DNA of 64,000 nt, taken from Mesostigma viride (lineage: Eukaryota > Streptophyta > Mesostigmatophyceae > Mesostigmatales > Mesostigmataceae). The position numbers and the translations under genes are program-made. Under the pieces are notes generated by a model. The model saw nothing but the letters and a program-made list of their open reading frames with translations. It was not told the DNA's origin and ran no database searches. Positions 1 through 10,454 of this stretch are shown here, piece by piece; the first letter of the stretch is position 1; each line of letters begins with the position of its first letter. The DNA is taken from positions 1,704,389 through 1,768,388 of the forward strand of contig RPFO01000310.1 in NCBI GenBank assembly GCA_009746045.1, in the 5' to 3' direction.

Positions 1-533
1 TCGTGGACTCACTCCCTCACTCACTCACCCACCCACCCACCCACCCACCCACCCACCCACCCACCCACCCACCCACCCACCCACCCACCACCCACCCACC
101 CACCCACCCACCCACCCACCCACCCACCCACCCACCCACCCACCCACCCACCCACCCACCCACCCACCCACCCACCCACCCACCCACCCACCCACCCACC
201 CACCCACCCACCACCCACCCACCCACCCACCCACCCACCCACCCCCCCCCCCACCCACCCACCCACCCCACCCACCCACCCACCCACCCACCCACCCACC
301 CACCCACCCACCCACCCACCCACCCACCCACCCACCCACCCACCCACCACCCACCCACCCACCCACCCACCCACCCACCCACCCACCCACCCACCCACCC
401 ACCCACCCACCCACCCACCCACCCACCCACCCACCCACCCACCACCCACCCACCCACCCACCCACCCACCCACCCACCCACCCACCCACCCACCCACCCA
501 CCACACCACCCACCCACCCACTCACCACCACAC

Positions 534-585
<52 letters not shown>

Positions 586-785
586 CCACCACTCACTCAC
601 TCACTCACTCACTCACTCACTCACTCACTCACTCACTCACTCACTCACTCACTCACTCACTCACTCACTCACTCACTCACTCACTCACTCACTCACTCAC
701 TCACTCACTCACTCACTCACTCACTCACTCACTCACTCACTCACTCACTCACTCACTCACTCACTCACTCACTCACTCACTCACT
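1..785. repeat. Compound microsatellite (CCCA)n-(ACGC)n-(ACTC)n
   Basis: Three tetranucleotide arrays abut. CCCA/CCAC repeats run to about 520 with occasional one-base slips, ACGC repeats occupy about 535-585, and ACTC repeats run from about 591 to 785. All six frames are open only because of the repeat (His-Pro-Thr, Gly-Trp-Val and Ser-Leu-Thr-His periodic translations), so none is taken as a gene. The minus strand of the first block is a (TGGG)n tract with strong G-quadruplex potential. Confidence 0.97.
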
Positions 786-1389
786 TAGTAACTTGCACAT
801 GCACCACATGCGCAAGGAGGACACCAAGAGCTTCACCAACCACCGTCGAAAGCTTGGCTGTGATGCCAAGGGCAAGGGTGTGGGGGTGTCCATGTTGACA
901 CAGTGCATGAAGGCTGACAAGGTCAGGCAGAGATTGTGCAGGGAGGTGCCACTACCTCCTAGCTAGCGATACCGAGATGAGGGCGCGCAAACGCATCAGC
1001 GCCATGCCGCGTGTTGAGTAATTTGCAACTACATTACTTGGCATGCTGTGGGTGCACGTGTAAAATGACCTTTCTAGCCATGCATGCGACAGCTGCCAAT
1101 ATTATGTTCAGCAAGCTCCTCCCTATAATAGAAATTGCGTGAGCATCCACATGGCCACATGTGCATATTGTCAGCTGTGTCTATATCAATGAACTTTTAT
1201 GTATGTCTCCTGGACGGGTTGTCTTACATCACTCGTGAATGGTTTCCATGTTTTAGTGAGTCATCTTATTTGAGTTGACCAGATTGTCTCCTTGATATTC
1301 CACACTGGCAGTTTCGCATCCATGGGTAAGAATTTGTAATGGAAACTGGCAGGTATGGCATTGATAGCTCTACCAAATAGAACATGATC
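786..1389. other. Unannotated stretch with one 55-codon ORF (799-966)
   Basis: Positions 799-966 encode a short basic ORF beginning MHHMRKEDTK and ending with a TAG stop. Its composition (Lys, Arg, Cys) differs from the flanking repeat, so it could be a last exon or a decayed gene piece, but I recognise no domain. From 967 to 1389 I see only AT-rich sequence without a supportable gene. Confidence 0.25.
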
Positions 1390-1880
1390 GGCCTGAATTT
1401 TTGTGGAATGTCTAAAATCATGATGGCTAAGATGCATGCAAGTTTCCAGCCTCAACAGAGCACATCTTGTACGGAAACTGCACTGAAATGTGATGAAAAA
1501 TACGAAAAACGTGCATTTTTGGTAACATTTGTGAGCAAACTGACATCAAATACCCTCTGATGGTTCTGAATTTTTGTGGAATGTCTAAAATAATGATGGC
1601 AAAGATGCATGCAAGTTTCCAGCCTGAACTGAGCACATCTTGTATGGAAACTGCCATGGAATGTGATGAAAAATACGAAAAACGTGCATTTTTGGTAACA
1701 TTTGTGAGCAAACTGACATCAAATACCCTATGATGGACCTGAATTTTTGTGGGATGTCTAGAATAATGATGTTTAAGATGCCTACAAGTTTCCAGCCTCA
1801 ACCGAGCACAGCTTGTATGGAAACTGCAATGAAATGTGATGAAAAATACAAAAAACGCACATTTTTGCTAGCATTTGGTG
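1390..1880. repeat. 173-bp tandem repeat, about 2.8 copies
   Basis: The anchor gatgcatgcaagtttccagc begins at 1431 and 1604, and a diverged form begins at 1777, giving two exact 173-bp steps. Each unit contains a conserved block around gaatttttgtggaatgtcta and another around gtgatgaaaaatacgaaaaa. The unit is close to nucleosome length, but only about three copies are present, so a satellite role is not shown. Minus-strand ORFs across it are products of the periodicity. Confidence 0.9.
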
Positions 1881-2192
1881 GCATTTTGTTACCAAATGCG
1901 GTTGGATGACCATCAGATCTTGTGTACAGTCATTAGTCATGAGTATCAACTTACTTGCAAACAGCCAGGTCAAGAACTCTTTATTTGCATATTAGAATGT
2001 ATTTGTTTATATTAAAATCTGGAAAACTGCTAAAAATAGAAATGCCAAAAATAGGTCAGCTGAGGTCCGGTAAGTCCGGAAAGTTGCAATCCTTCTACTG
2101 GTGTCCTGAACATGCTACCTACCAAGATCTAGCATGTTTCGACAATATTTGCATCGTACAGGAGTTATAAGGCTGTTTTTTGGCACTTTCAG

Positions 2193-3127
2193 ACCGTTGT
2201 GTGCGGAGCATGACGATGGAACGGGCGTAGCACGGCCAACGGGGGAGGAGACTGAGAGCGCAGTTGATGCGGGGACACCCGTAGGTGATGAAGGGCGGGG
2301 GAATAAGAAATCGCACGTGTACGTCAAGGTTAAGGCCCTGACCGAGAGGGTCAATGCTTTGGAGAACCAACGAAGAATGCCATCCACCCCAGCAAGTGCT
2401 GCACCCAGCTCCAGCACTGGCGTTGGCACGGAGCTTCGCCGGCCCGCTGCGCCTGCCGCGTTGGGGCAACGCGAAAGCTTCAGCGCGGCCCATGGCCAAG
2501 TGACAGGACTGCAACCAGCACACCGTCAACAAGAGCCACGCGCGCGCGCAGTCGCAATGGATGGGCCGAGGCAGCTGGATCGGGAGGGGGAACCGTACGG
2601 CGAGCACGGTGTGTACGCGCCGTACGACCAAGGAATGCATGCCCAGCCTACTGCCGCTGGCAGGCAAGCGGCCAATGCTTATGTATACCATGCCGGCATG
2701 TACGATCCACAGCCTGGCGAAGGGTCGGCAGCTGATACACATCAGCCTTGAGGTCGCGGCACATTGCAACAAACCACCTACGTTGAGAACCCTGAGCCCG
2801 TGCAGCATTACAATGACGGCACTTACCGTTATGCCGCAGCCCCCCCTCTAAGGAGATCTCCAAGGAAGACAAAGCCGAGGCCCCAAATCCCCAAGGCCGC
2901 CGGGGAGCAAGACTGGCAACATCATGATGAGGGAGGAGGTTATGCAGCCAGGGATTCTCATTTCATGGGTCATAGTCATTTTGATGAGCAAGGGACGTGG
3001 GCCTACAACGCCCACGTCCGGCCGGCCCCACAACCTGGCACATGCCCAGGCTCCACCGCGGAAAAGGCCACCCTACTCGCAAGATGTAGACGAGTCGGGG
3101 CAACACGATTATTATGGTTCATATTAG
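2193..3127 (+). pseudogene. Broken unrecognised gene, Gln/Gly/Tyr/Pro-rich product
   Basis: A plus-strand frame with protein-like composition follows a pyrimidine-rich stretch ending in cag at about 2192, which resembles a splice acceptor. The product has a short predicted helix with heptad-like leucines (VKVKALTERVNALENQRR, near 2325-2380). A long low-complexity segment rich in Gln, Gly, His and Tyr follows, with a basic patch RRSPRKTKPRPQ. One in-frame TGA at 2749-2751 interrupts it. Near 3040 the sensible composition moves to another frame that ends DYYGSY-stop at 3127. I recognise no family. It could be a decayed host gene, a gag-like remnant of an unknown element, or a gene whose intron I misread. 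Confidence 0.3.
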
Positions 3128-3439
3128 ATTGGGCATGTATGGTTTTGATACGGCATTTGCTTGGCACCAGATTCTGCATTAAAGAAAGCTGTATGCAAAT
3201 CATTGTCAGGTAAGTTTAAGCTAATTTATACATTATTTTATCTTGCATTTGATATTAAAGAGGCAGAGAGACACAGTTGGCAGATGCAAGTTTGCTAGGC
3301 CATGTAATAGGGATTATTGGTCATCCATCATATTCATAAATTTTCTTTTATTTATACATGGTTGCATAATACATTAATGTTGCGTTAATACTTTGTGGCA
3401 CTAAACAACAAAATCATGAAATGCTAGTGCTATCGTGTC
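3128..3439. other. AT-rich spacer, no gene seen
   Basis: This AT-rich segment lies between the broken gene and the minisatellite. Only very short frames are present and I see no repeat, RNA gene or transposon end in it. Confidence 0.5.
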
Positions 3440-4190
3440 ATATTGTCACTATCATGCTGTCACGGTGTCACAATGTCACGATGTCACGGTGTCACAATGT
3501 CACCTCATGTTAATCAGTGCTTCTGGGCAATGTAATATCATTGTTGCAACCCCATGGGCGCCACATTACCTTGTGACACCATACAAAATCGTAAAATACT
3601 AGCGTTATGGTGCCATCGTGTCACGGTGTCACGGTGTCACGGTGTCACGGTGTCACGGTGTCACGGTGTCACGGTGTCACAATGTCACCTCATGTTAATC
3701 AGTGCTTCTGGGCAATGTAATATCATTGTTGCAACCCCATGGGCGCCACATTACCTTGTGACACCATACAAAATCGTAAAATACTAGCGTTATGGTGCCA
3801 TCGTGTCACGGTGTCACGGTGTCACGGTGTCACGGTGTCACGGTGTCACGGTGTCACGGTGTCACGGTGTCACAATGTCACCTCATGTTAATCAGTGCTT
3901 CTGGGCAATGTAATATCATTGTTGCAACCCCATGGGCGCCACATTACCTTGTGACACCATACAAAATCGTAAAATACTAGCGTTATGGTGCCATCGTGTC
4001 ACGGTGTCACGGTGTCACGGTGTCACAATGTCACCTCATGTTAATCAGTGCTTCTGGGCAATGTAATATCATTGTTGCAACCCCATGGGCGCCACATTAC
4101 CTTGTGACACCATACAAAATCGTAAAATACTAGCGTTATGGTGTCACGGTGTCACGGTGTCACGGTGTCACGGTGTCACGGTGTCACAAC
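3440..4190. repeat. Nested minisatellite: 8-bp gtgtcacg units inside 153-193-bp repeats
   Basis: A constant core of about 120 bp (from cctcatgttaatcagtgctt to aaatcgtaaaatactagcgt) starts at 3503, 3688, 3881 and 4034. The cores are joined by variable numbers of an 8-bp unit (gtgtcacg). The steps between cores are 185, 193 and 153 bp and differ by multiples of 8, so the length variation comes from the inner 8-mer. The ORFs across the array (MVPSCHGVTVSRCHG...) are periodic artefacts. Confidence 0.95.
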
Positions 4191-4296
4191 ATGTTGGGAC
4201 AATAACCTACATGCTTTGGACTTACGAGAGGCCCTAAATAACAAAGTTTGAAAAATCTCAATTTGTAGTAGTGTTCTAGTACAAATCCAGACGAGC

Positions 4297-4620
4297 TTAG
4301 GGATTGTCAGGGAGTGAGGACCGAATTGAGGGTTGGACCAAGGTTGCAGGAGGGGCAGGGGCCTGGTTCAGGGTAAAAGAGGGGTCATCACTAAATCTGA
4401 CACGTTGTTCAAAGGTAGGTGGGGTAATTGAGGGACGACGGCGACCACTAGTAGTAGGAGAAGGAGGTGAGGTATGCAAGTTACCTTGAGGAGTGAGATG
4501 GTGCACCGTTTCCAAGGAGTCCCGTCGGTTACCATGAGTATTGTTATTATTAGTAGTATTATTAGTATTATTACTATTATTGGTAGGTATAGGCGACATA
4601 TCTCCACCCACTGGATCCAT
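4297..4620 (-). pseudogene. gag: gag N-terminal fragment
   Basis: The predicted start MDPVGGDMSPIPTN matches the start of the intact gag at 18,603 and is followed by an Asn/Thr-rich run. The serine/proline-rich region (RRPSITPPT) is then recognisable before the sequence ends. Only about 107 of 582 residues remain, and the capsid-like and zinc-knuckle regions are absent. Gag of Ty3/gypsy elements forms the cytoplasmic particle that packages the RNA. This fragment cannot do so and is a relic. Confidence 0.85.
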
Positions 4621-4827
4621 GTTTAATTAATTAAAAAGAAAAACAATGAAAGTTGCCTTAAGAAAAGGATAGGAATCTAAATTGAAGCAATGAAGGCAAA
4701 AGGAAAAACCTTGAATGTCTTAAGCAGAGAAAACAATTAAAATCAATCCTTTTTAACCACAGTAATGGATAGGGAACCAAACTCTAAGGTGAGAGGAGTA
4801 TCTGAACTAGATGAGGATGCAGCCCGT

Positions 4828-5136
4828 CTAGGGGGAGAAGAAGGGGGGGTCAGCAAAGACTAGGGATTCCACGGGAGGACGACCATGAGGAATAGAGCGT
4901 ACATGTAGGCCTAAATCTGATTCACTATGGTCTATAATGAACTGCTGAGCTTCTTCAAAGGTCACAAATTTCTTATACCTAACTACGTTATATATACGGT
5001 TCTGAACTATCTTCCTAGCATCGGACCAAGAAAGGAAAATGGCGGACCATTGAGGCGTAATCACTACGTAATATTTGGCTAAGCTATTGTCGCTGGAAGA
5101 ATGGTCAGGAGCAGTAAAAGCACGCCGCTGGCTCAT
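4828..5136 (-). CDS. Upstream ORF1 copy: RNase H1 hybrid-binding/viroplasmin-like protein, truncated C-terminus
   Basis: The 102-residue product starts MSQRRAFTAPDHSSS and aligns with ORF1 of the large element (18,119-18,511). The shared domain has the pattern YYVV...IFLSWSDARKIV...RYKKF..FEEAQQF. This fits the hybrid-binding domain found at the N-terminus of RNase H1 and in viroplasmin-type proteins. Most differences from the other copy are conservative (Ile/Val, Ser/Thr, Leu/Ile, Glu/Gln), which suggests the frame was under protein-level constraint. The frame diverges after the Pro-rich tail PPFFSP. It sits directly upstream of gag, as in the large element. Confidence 0.7.
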   Translation of the reverse strand: MSQRRAFTAPDHSSSDNSLAKYYVVITPQWSAIFLSWSDARKIVQNRIYNVVRYKKFVTFEEAQQFIIDHSESDLGLHVRSIPHGRPPVESLVFADPPFFSP

Positions 5137-5642
5137 GGTAACGCACCTGGTAGGTCTTGTGACGTCACGATAGGAGTAGAAGGGGTAGGAGGCGACTTAG
5201 CTGGGTTATCTGGAGCACCGAAAGCACGAGGGCGGCAATAGTCCAGCGCTCGTCCTAAAATCAGCGACCCAGTATTTCTGCGGGTGCGGCCGTCTAATAA
5301 ACAGCAGCACGAAGGAAAAGGTGTAGTCTACCACGACGCTAATCGTCTCACTATCGCCGAACCGAACAATTATCCTCTATCTACGACAGGAAGCAACCAT
5401 ACGCAGGAAAACAAAGCGAGGGAAAGGAGCTATCTATAAAAGGATTTTTCCGCTTCGAGCAGGTCTAACATCTAGGCAGAGCGTGTCCCGAACCGGGCAG
5501 CACTACTCTCCCAGCTTGAAGGCGACCCGCCCATTACCTGTCAAGTAGGTGTCGTCTTCGTTTCCCTGGACGCGGAAGGGTTGATGCAAAGGCGTATGTG
5601 GCAAGGGATCGTCGTCTCGCTCTCTACCTACGAAAGTTCCTC

Positions 5643-5898
5643 CGGAATCGGTGTTCTCTGAACGTAGTTTCTTTATAACAGATGAGAATGAACGCCGCTA
5701 TGTGAGTGGTACTACGGGACGGTGGGCCTTGGGCTGGACCGGTTCCATGAGTTAGAATTAGTTGGCCAGTTTTGTATGGCCATTTCTAGTTCGTTAAGTT
5801 AAGTAGCAATTAAGTTACTGTTGCTGACGGCTCATGAGGCGAGCCCGGGCTACGCCGCCCTAAAGTGCCATTTGCACGATGTTCTAGGTCTCTTTTTC
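5643..5898. repeat. Dispersed block Q, first copy
   Basis: The block runs from ggaatcggtgttctctgaac to gtctctttttcttgtc. It recurs almost unchanged at about 7022-7285. A third copy is split by the large gypsy element (about 14,327-14,535 plus 37,874-37,932). It contains the sequence gcgagcccgggctacgccgc, which is the uninterrupted target site of that element. Its own nature is unknown; it adjoins the leader of the reversed gypsy fragment and may be part of a different LTR. Confidence 0.85.
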
Positions 5899-6699
5899 TT
5901 GTCATCGGATGTATGGGGTATGGGTATGGCGGATTACAAGAAATTTAATGCTGCCCTAATCGCGTCAGCCTATTTGGCTGGCGGTGGCCGATTAGAGATG
6001 GCGCGTGACTGACATAGCTTGAACAGTCACGTGACTGTGAAAAAGAAATTAAAATTACCCTCGTCGGTTTTCTCCCCGCAGCTGGGTTCTTGGCCGACGA
6101 GAGACTATAAAATACTTCGCGTTTGCCTGCGCGTGGCACCTGTACGGAACTCTGAAACCATGAGTAAGATTTCCGTGCCACGCTGCAGTGCCTACCGCTT
6201 TGCTGCGGAATGTCGCAGCAGGGTTGCAGTTCCTGACTGCTGACTGCCGAAGGAAGGGTGGTCGGGTTACTTCTAGTGGGCACTGTGATGGACGACAAAT
6301 CTGTCGGCCCTCGCGAAAGTAGAAAAATATTTACCAGCATCCGCTCTTATGGGTGCGTGAGGTCTCGGGAATGTGGTGGGGACGAATTCCGGAATTATGC
6401 AATATTTCGATTCAGACCGAGACTTAAGGGGCCAGTTTAACAGACGGACCTGGGCCGGGCAGGACCAAATATTTTGGCCGGCCCAGTTGCGCTTGCGCTT
6501 TATCGGCCGCTGGGGTGTGTGATGAGAGCCTGCTCATCAACTAAAACCTGAAATATGGAAAGTTACTCCCCAGGTGACAACGTTGACAGTAATCGAGATA
6601 TGGTGGCATCGGGTGTCGTCCTACAAGTTGTCGTCACGTTAGGGCGGCACTGGCCTTTGAGGGAGGTCCGTGATCGTTAAACGAGGCGTCTTCTTCCCT
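5899..6699. other. Unannotated stretch
   Basis: Unique sequence within the window. Short frames on both strands (for example 5945-6340 minus, 131 codons) overlap each other and show no recognisable domain. I see no inverted ends or tandem structure here. Confidence 0.4.
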
Positions 6700-6904
6700 G
6701 TCTTTGCGTGCACATTCAACACCCTCTTTTACTGGCCGAGGGTGGAAGGCTGGGGGGGCCCTGCGAAGGGTTATCGTGCATGAGGCTCACTACAGCCGCC
6801 GGCGATTGTAATGGTCGTGACCGTTGCGGCAGGGCAGCCTCGAGAGCCACTGAGCGAAAGTGGTTGGCGGAGCTTTGGAGATAAAGCACCAGGAAAGGGG
6901 GGTT

Positions 6905-7028
6905 GGGTAACGAGAACTACAATCAATCATGAAATGGGTGCAGCGTGGCAGGCTCACTCATGGGTTCTGTAATTGCCCACTTATTGTTTTAATCAAATGT
7001 TGGTGGATTGGTAATAGTGGGAATAGAA
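6905..7028. repeat. Direct repeat P, copy 1 (124 bp)
   Basis: The 124-bp sequence from gggtaacgagaactacaatc to gtgggaatagaa is repeated at 7319-7442, with block Q between the copies. The same P-Q-P arrangement occurs in unit 2 (14,210-14,333 and 37,969-38,092). A purine-rich run (gaaaggggggttgg) lies just upstream. P-Q-P could be a very short terminal-repeat element, but P lacks TG..CA ends and I find no target duplication. Confidence 0.85.
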
Positions 7029-7318
7029 TCGGTGTTCTCTGAACGTAGTTTCTTTATAACAGATGAGAATGAACGCCGCTATGTGAGTGGTACTACGGGA
7101 CGGTGGGCCTTGGGCTGGACCGGTTCCATGAGTTAGAATTAGTTGGCCAGTTTTGTATGGCCATTTCTAGTTCGTTAAGTTAAGTAGCAATTAAGTTACT
7201 GTTGCTGACGGCTCATGAGGCGAGCCCGGGCTACGCCGCCCTAAAGTGCCATTTGCACGATGTTCTAGGTCTCTTTTTCTTGTCCCGCCCCCCCCCCCCC
7301 TTCTTGTGTTTGTTTCTA

Positions 7319-7442
7319 GGGTAACGAGAACTACAATCAATCATGAAATGGGTGCAGCGTGGCAGGCTCACTCATGGGTTCTGTAATTGCCCACTTATTG
7401 TTTTAATCAAATGTTGGTGGATTGGTAATAGTGGGAATAGAA
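7319..7442. repeat. Direct repeat P, copy 2 (124 bp)
   Basis: Identical in extent to 6905-7028 and separated from it by block Q and a poly-C stretch at about 7286-7300. It is followed after four bases by the reversed LTR at 7447. Confidence 0.85.
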
Positions 7443-7446
7443 CCAT

Positions 7447-8000
7447 TGTTACGTCCTAAACTTCTACCACCACCTGTACCTCTACTCGGCCTAACGCTAC
7501 CTAAACTAGTCAGGCCACCTCTAGTTAATCCCCTAGCGAAAGACGAACGAGACGATCCAGATCTCAATGCATTTACGTATGTATTACTATAATACGCCAT
7601 AAGCCATTTACACAAACCCGTTGACTCCAGGAATAGAGGAAGGAAACACAACTACACTGCCGTGACCCAAGCTAATATGTGTTAATTCATTTAACACACG
7701 CCGAGTGCCAACACGAGGGGTAGAACGTGCATAAATGATCACCAACGGTCCAGCACTGCTCGGGCCGACCTGGCCCTTGCCTACCAATGTACGGATGCAC
7801 GCTGGTCCACTACATTCTACCCGAAGGATAAGGACCACTAATAAAGTACGCGGCGCGACGCCCAAAAGCATCCAATGCACCACAGTACTGTTACGAGGAC
7901 AACAGTGTCCCAGTACAAACTACGCGTAAACCTAGGAACGACCGAGGCAAAGGACCTAATTTACGTCCGTAACTACAACGAATTGTTACGCGACGTAACA
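7447..8000 (-). repeat. Solo LTR of the gypsy family, reversed (unit 1)
   Basis: On the minus strand this segment begins tgttacgtcgcgtaacaatt and ends gtttaggacgtaaca. That matches the start and end of the large element's LTR (37,303-37,873) with many substitutions. Length is 554 bp against 571. The flanks show no clear 5-bp target duplication. It points the opposite way to the decayed pol that follows, so it is not that element's own 5' LTR unless a rearrangement occurred. Confidence 0.85.
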
Positions 8001-8198
8001 TCATGCCTCTCATGTGACTGTGCACTATATATGCTGATGGTCGCACTAGTCACTCTCATGGGACTGTATCCTTACCGCTCCTCATTCAGGGTCGCCAGAT
8101 TAAATTAGTGGCGACCATAGGCCCTAAAACGATTGTTAATGTATTGTTGGGCTTAGATTGGCATCAAGGCCATAAAATCACTATTAATTATGACACTA
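8001..8198 (+). pseudogene. Decayed gypsy pol: protease/RT linker (unit 1)
   Basis: The nucleotides match the end of the protease region and the linker before RT of the large element. Recognisable pieces include GRTSHSHGT-like text near 8040 and a segment encoding LGLDWHQ..KITINYD at about 8150-8195. Stops and frame changes are present. It is cut on the left by the reversed LTR and on the right by the 2.26-kb insertion. Confidence 0.75.
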
Positions 8199-10454
8199 AT
8201 ATAATAAGTGTGTGCAGGCTTTAACAGTTGAGCCTAGCCACACCCTCAAAATCATTGTACAAGTCATTGTCAAGTTAGGCCAGTTCACCATGCTGGGGCC
8301 CAGCACATGCCCCCTTGGTCCAATCTTGTCCCCAACAGCAGCGAGGGTGGGTGGGTGGGAGCTGCAAAAAGGCCTCCCTACGTTCACCACACCACTCTAA
8401 GTACGGTGTGAAAATGGAAACAAAGCACATGTCTCAAGGCGCCGCGCCCCCCTCAATCAAGGGCGGGCACGGTTGCCAGTAGGCACTAGTACCGGCGCAC
8501 CGCCGGTCCCTTTCTCTCTCTAGTCCTAAGTAACAACAAGCACCTAACATGGTGTAGGTGACGTACGGTAGAGCTACGCTACAGGCGGCAGATCGGCCCC
8601 CTTTGAGCCCGCCGCAACATAACTATAAAATGAGCAGATAGCTCAGAAAATAGGTGCTGAAGCTAAGGTCCATTGGAGTGCCTTCCTACCAGAGAAACAA
8701 GTTTATTACAATAAGTGTGTGCAGGCTTTAACAGTTGAGCCTAGCCACACCCTCAAAATCATTGTACAAGTCATTGTCAAGTTAGGCCAGTTCACCATGC
8801 TGGGGCCCAGCACATGCCCCCTTGGTCCAATCTTGTCCCACATCACCATCTCTGGCCACCCAGGCCGTTTCCAGCCCTGGTGGTAGGAACGCAACCACTT
8901 GGAATGCTGGGCTCTTGTTGGCATGATGATGCCCCCTTCCCGCCCCCGTGTGGCCGCTACGGTCTCCCGGCGGACGCAGGGCGGAGCCACATGCGTTCCC
9001 CTTCTTAGAGGGGCGCATCCCAGTGCTGCCGCTTTAGGACTTATGCCACCTGGGAACGTCTCCAGCTCACCCAACCACCATCACCAGCCCACCGGCAAAG
9101 CCGCTGGGATTTCCCGAGGGTAGAGCCACTGCCACTGGCTCCATTACCCCCCATCGTGTTGATAATGATGGCTGCGGACCTCCTAGCGCCAAGGCTCACC
9201 ATCGCCATGGTGTCACGAGCCTTGGCGCAGCCGCAGCCGAGTGGAGCTTTATTATGGTATATAATGCATTTTCTTAAAACAAAGCCGGACCGCACTGCCG
9301 GGTTCCACACGCACCCCCCCTCGTGGGGGGCGCGTGAAAACGGCAAAGGCAAAGCGGAGCCCGCCGCCTTTGGGCGGGCGCAGCGTTTTCACGCGCCCCC
9401 CGCGAGGGGAAAATTTTTTTCCAGGCTTGCCAGGCGCTGTAGAATTTCTTAACCAGATTTTTTGTAAGTGCGCATGAATACCCACGGTTTTCCGCAGCTT
9501 CCCACCTCTCCCTTATCGCCAAGGGCAGAAGGGGCCTGCTCGCCGGAGCGCCGAGAGGGTACAGAGTGCCTGCCGACCTACCCATGCCGACAGGACCCCC
9601 CCCGACCCACGGCAGCCGCTGCCTTTGCTGAAAAACTGGGCAATTCTGAATAGCGCGCTCCTCCCACCAAGATTCGCTCCAGCCCCGCATCCTCCCCGAA
9701 ACTCACGTCTGGCCACAGGCCGAAAGATCGGGTCCGCTGTCAGGCTCCTGGTAGTTATGGGCTACCCTGGCACCCCACGCTAGCCATTTCCACGTTTAAG
9801 GCAGATTCGCCTCCACCTGTGATTCTTTCCACCGTAGCCGCTGGCCCTGGCCTGTATGGCTCCTTCCCTGACGTTGTCCGACTAAAAAACGCAGCTTCCC
9901 CAGTGTCAGGAAGCTGCTTGCCGCACCCAGGGGTAGAGGGGAATCGTCAGTGGGCCCAGCGCCGGAAATCACACCCTTTTACTCAAATCGTAGAGCCCCC
10001 CACCCAACAACCATTACCGTGGCCTGTAACGGTAGGTGGCGATCATAAAGACTTTTATTCCAGGCCTCTCCACGCCCGGAGAGGCCGATAGCATCGTCTT
10101 ACATTCAGCGCAGCCGCCATAGCGGCCAGCCGACCTTGCCAGCAAATGCTGGGATCAAGTTGCGAAGCTGCAAAAAGGCCTCCCTACGTTCACCACACCA
10201 CTCTAAGTACGGTGTGAAAATGGAAACAAAGCACATGTCTCAAGGCGCCGCGCCCCCCTCAATCAAGGGCGGGCACGGTTGCCAGTAGGCACTAGTACCG
10301 GCGCACCGCCGGTCCCTTTCTCTCTCTAGTCCTAAGTAACAACAAGCACCTAACATGGTGTAGGTGACGTACGGTAGAGCTACGCTACAGGCGGCAGATC
10401 GGCCCCCTTTGAGCCCGCCGCAACATAACTATAAAATGAGCAGATAGCTCAGAA
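8199..10454. mobile_element. Insertion X with an internally deleted tandem copy
   Basis: The segment is absent from unit 2, where the pol text runs through (gacactattatgg at 38,844). It is flanked by acta at 8195-8198 and 10,455-10,458, a possible 4-bp target duplication. Block A (8203-8332) recurs at 8710-8839, and block B (8361-8649, 289 bp) recurs at 10,167-10,455. The first A-B pair lacks the 1.3-kb middle found in the second, so it looks like a full 1.75-kb copy next to a deletion derivative. No transposase is recognisable, and the ends are not inverted repeats that I can see. Confidence 0.7.

Larger units (their letters stand above)
4297..5642 (-). mobile_element. 5' fragment of the major gypsy family, reversed
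   Basis: Read on the minus strand, this segment matches the start of the large element at about 17,020-18,920 in the same order: primer-site/leader region (about 5140-5642), the small upstream ORF (4828-5136), then the first ~107 codons of gag (4297-4620). It is cut off in gag at about 4297. Its right end shows the leader motif around cctccggaatc instead of the LTR found in the large element, so the LTR is replaced there by the 5643-5898 repeat block. It is an independent, diverged copy and therefore useful for comparing the coding regions. Confidence 0.85.

Noticed and set aside
3-788. 261-codon His/Pro/Thr frame and three Gly/Trp/Val frames on the opposite strand
   Set aside because: Open only because the DNA is a tetranucleotide array; every frame is periodic.
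3440-4190. CRISPR-like array
   Set aside because: The short units are contiguous 8-mers and the spacers between them are identical cores, the reverse of a CRISPR layout; the genome context is eukaryotic.
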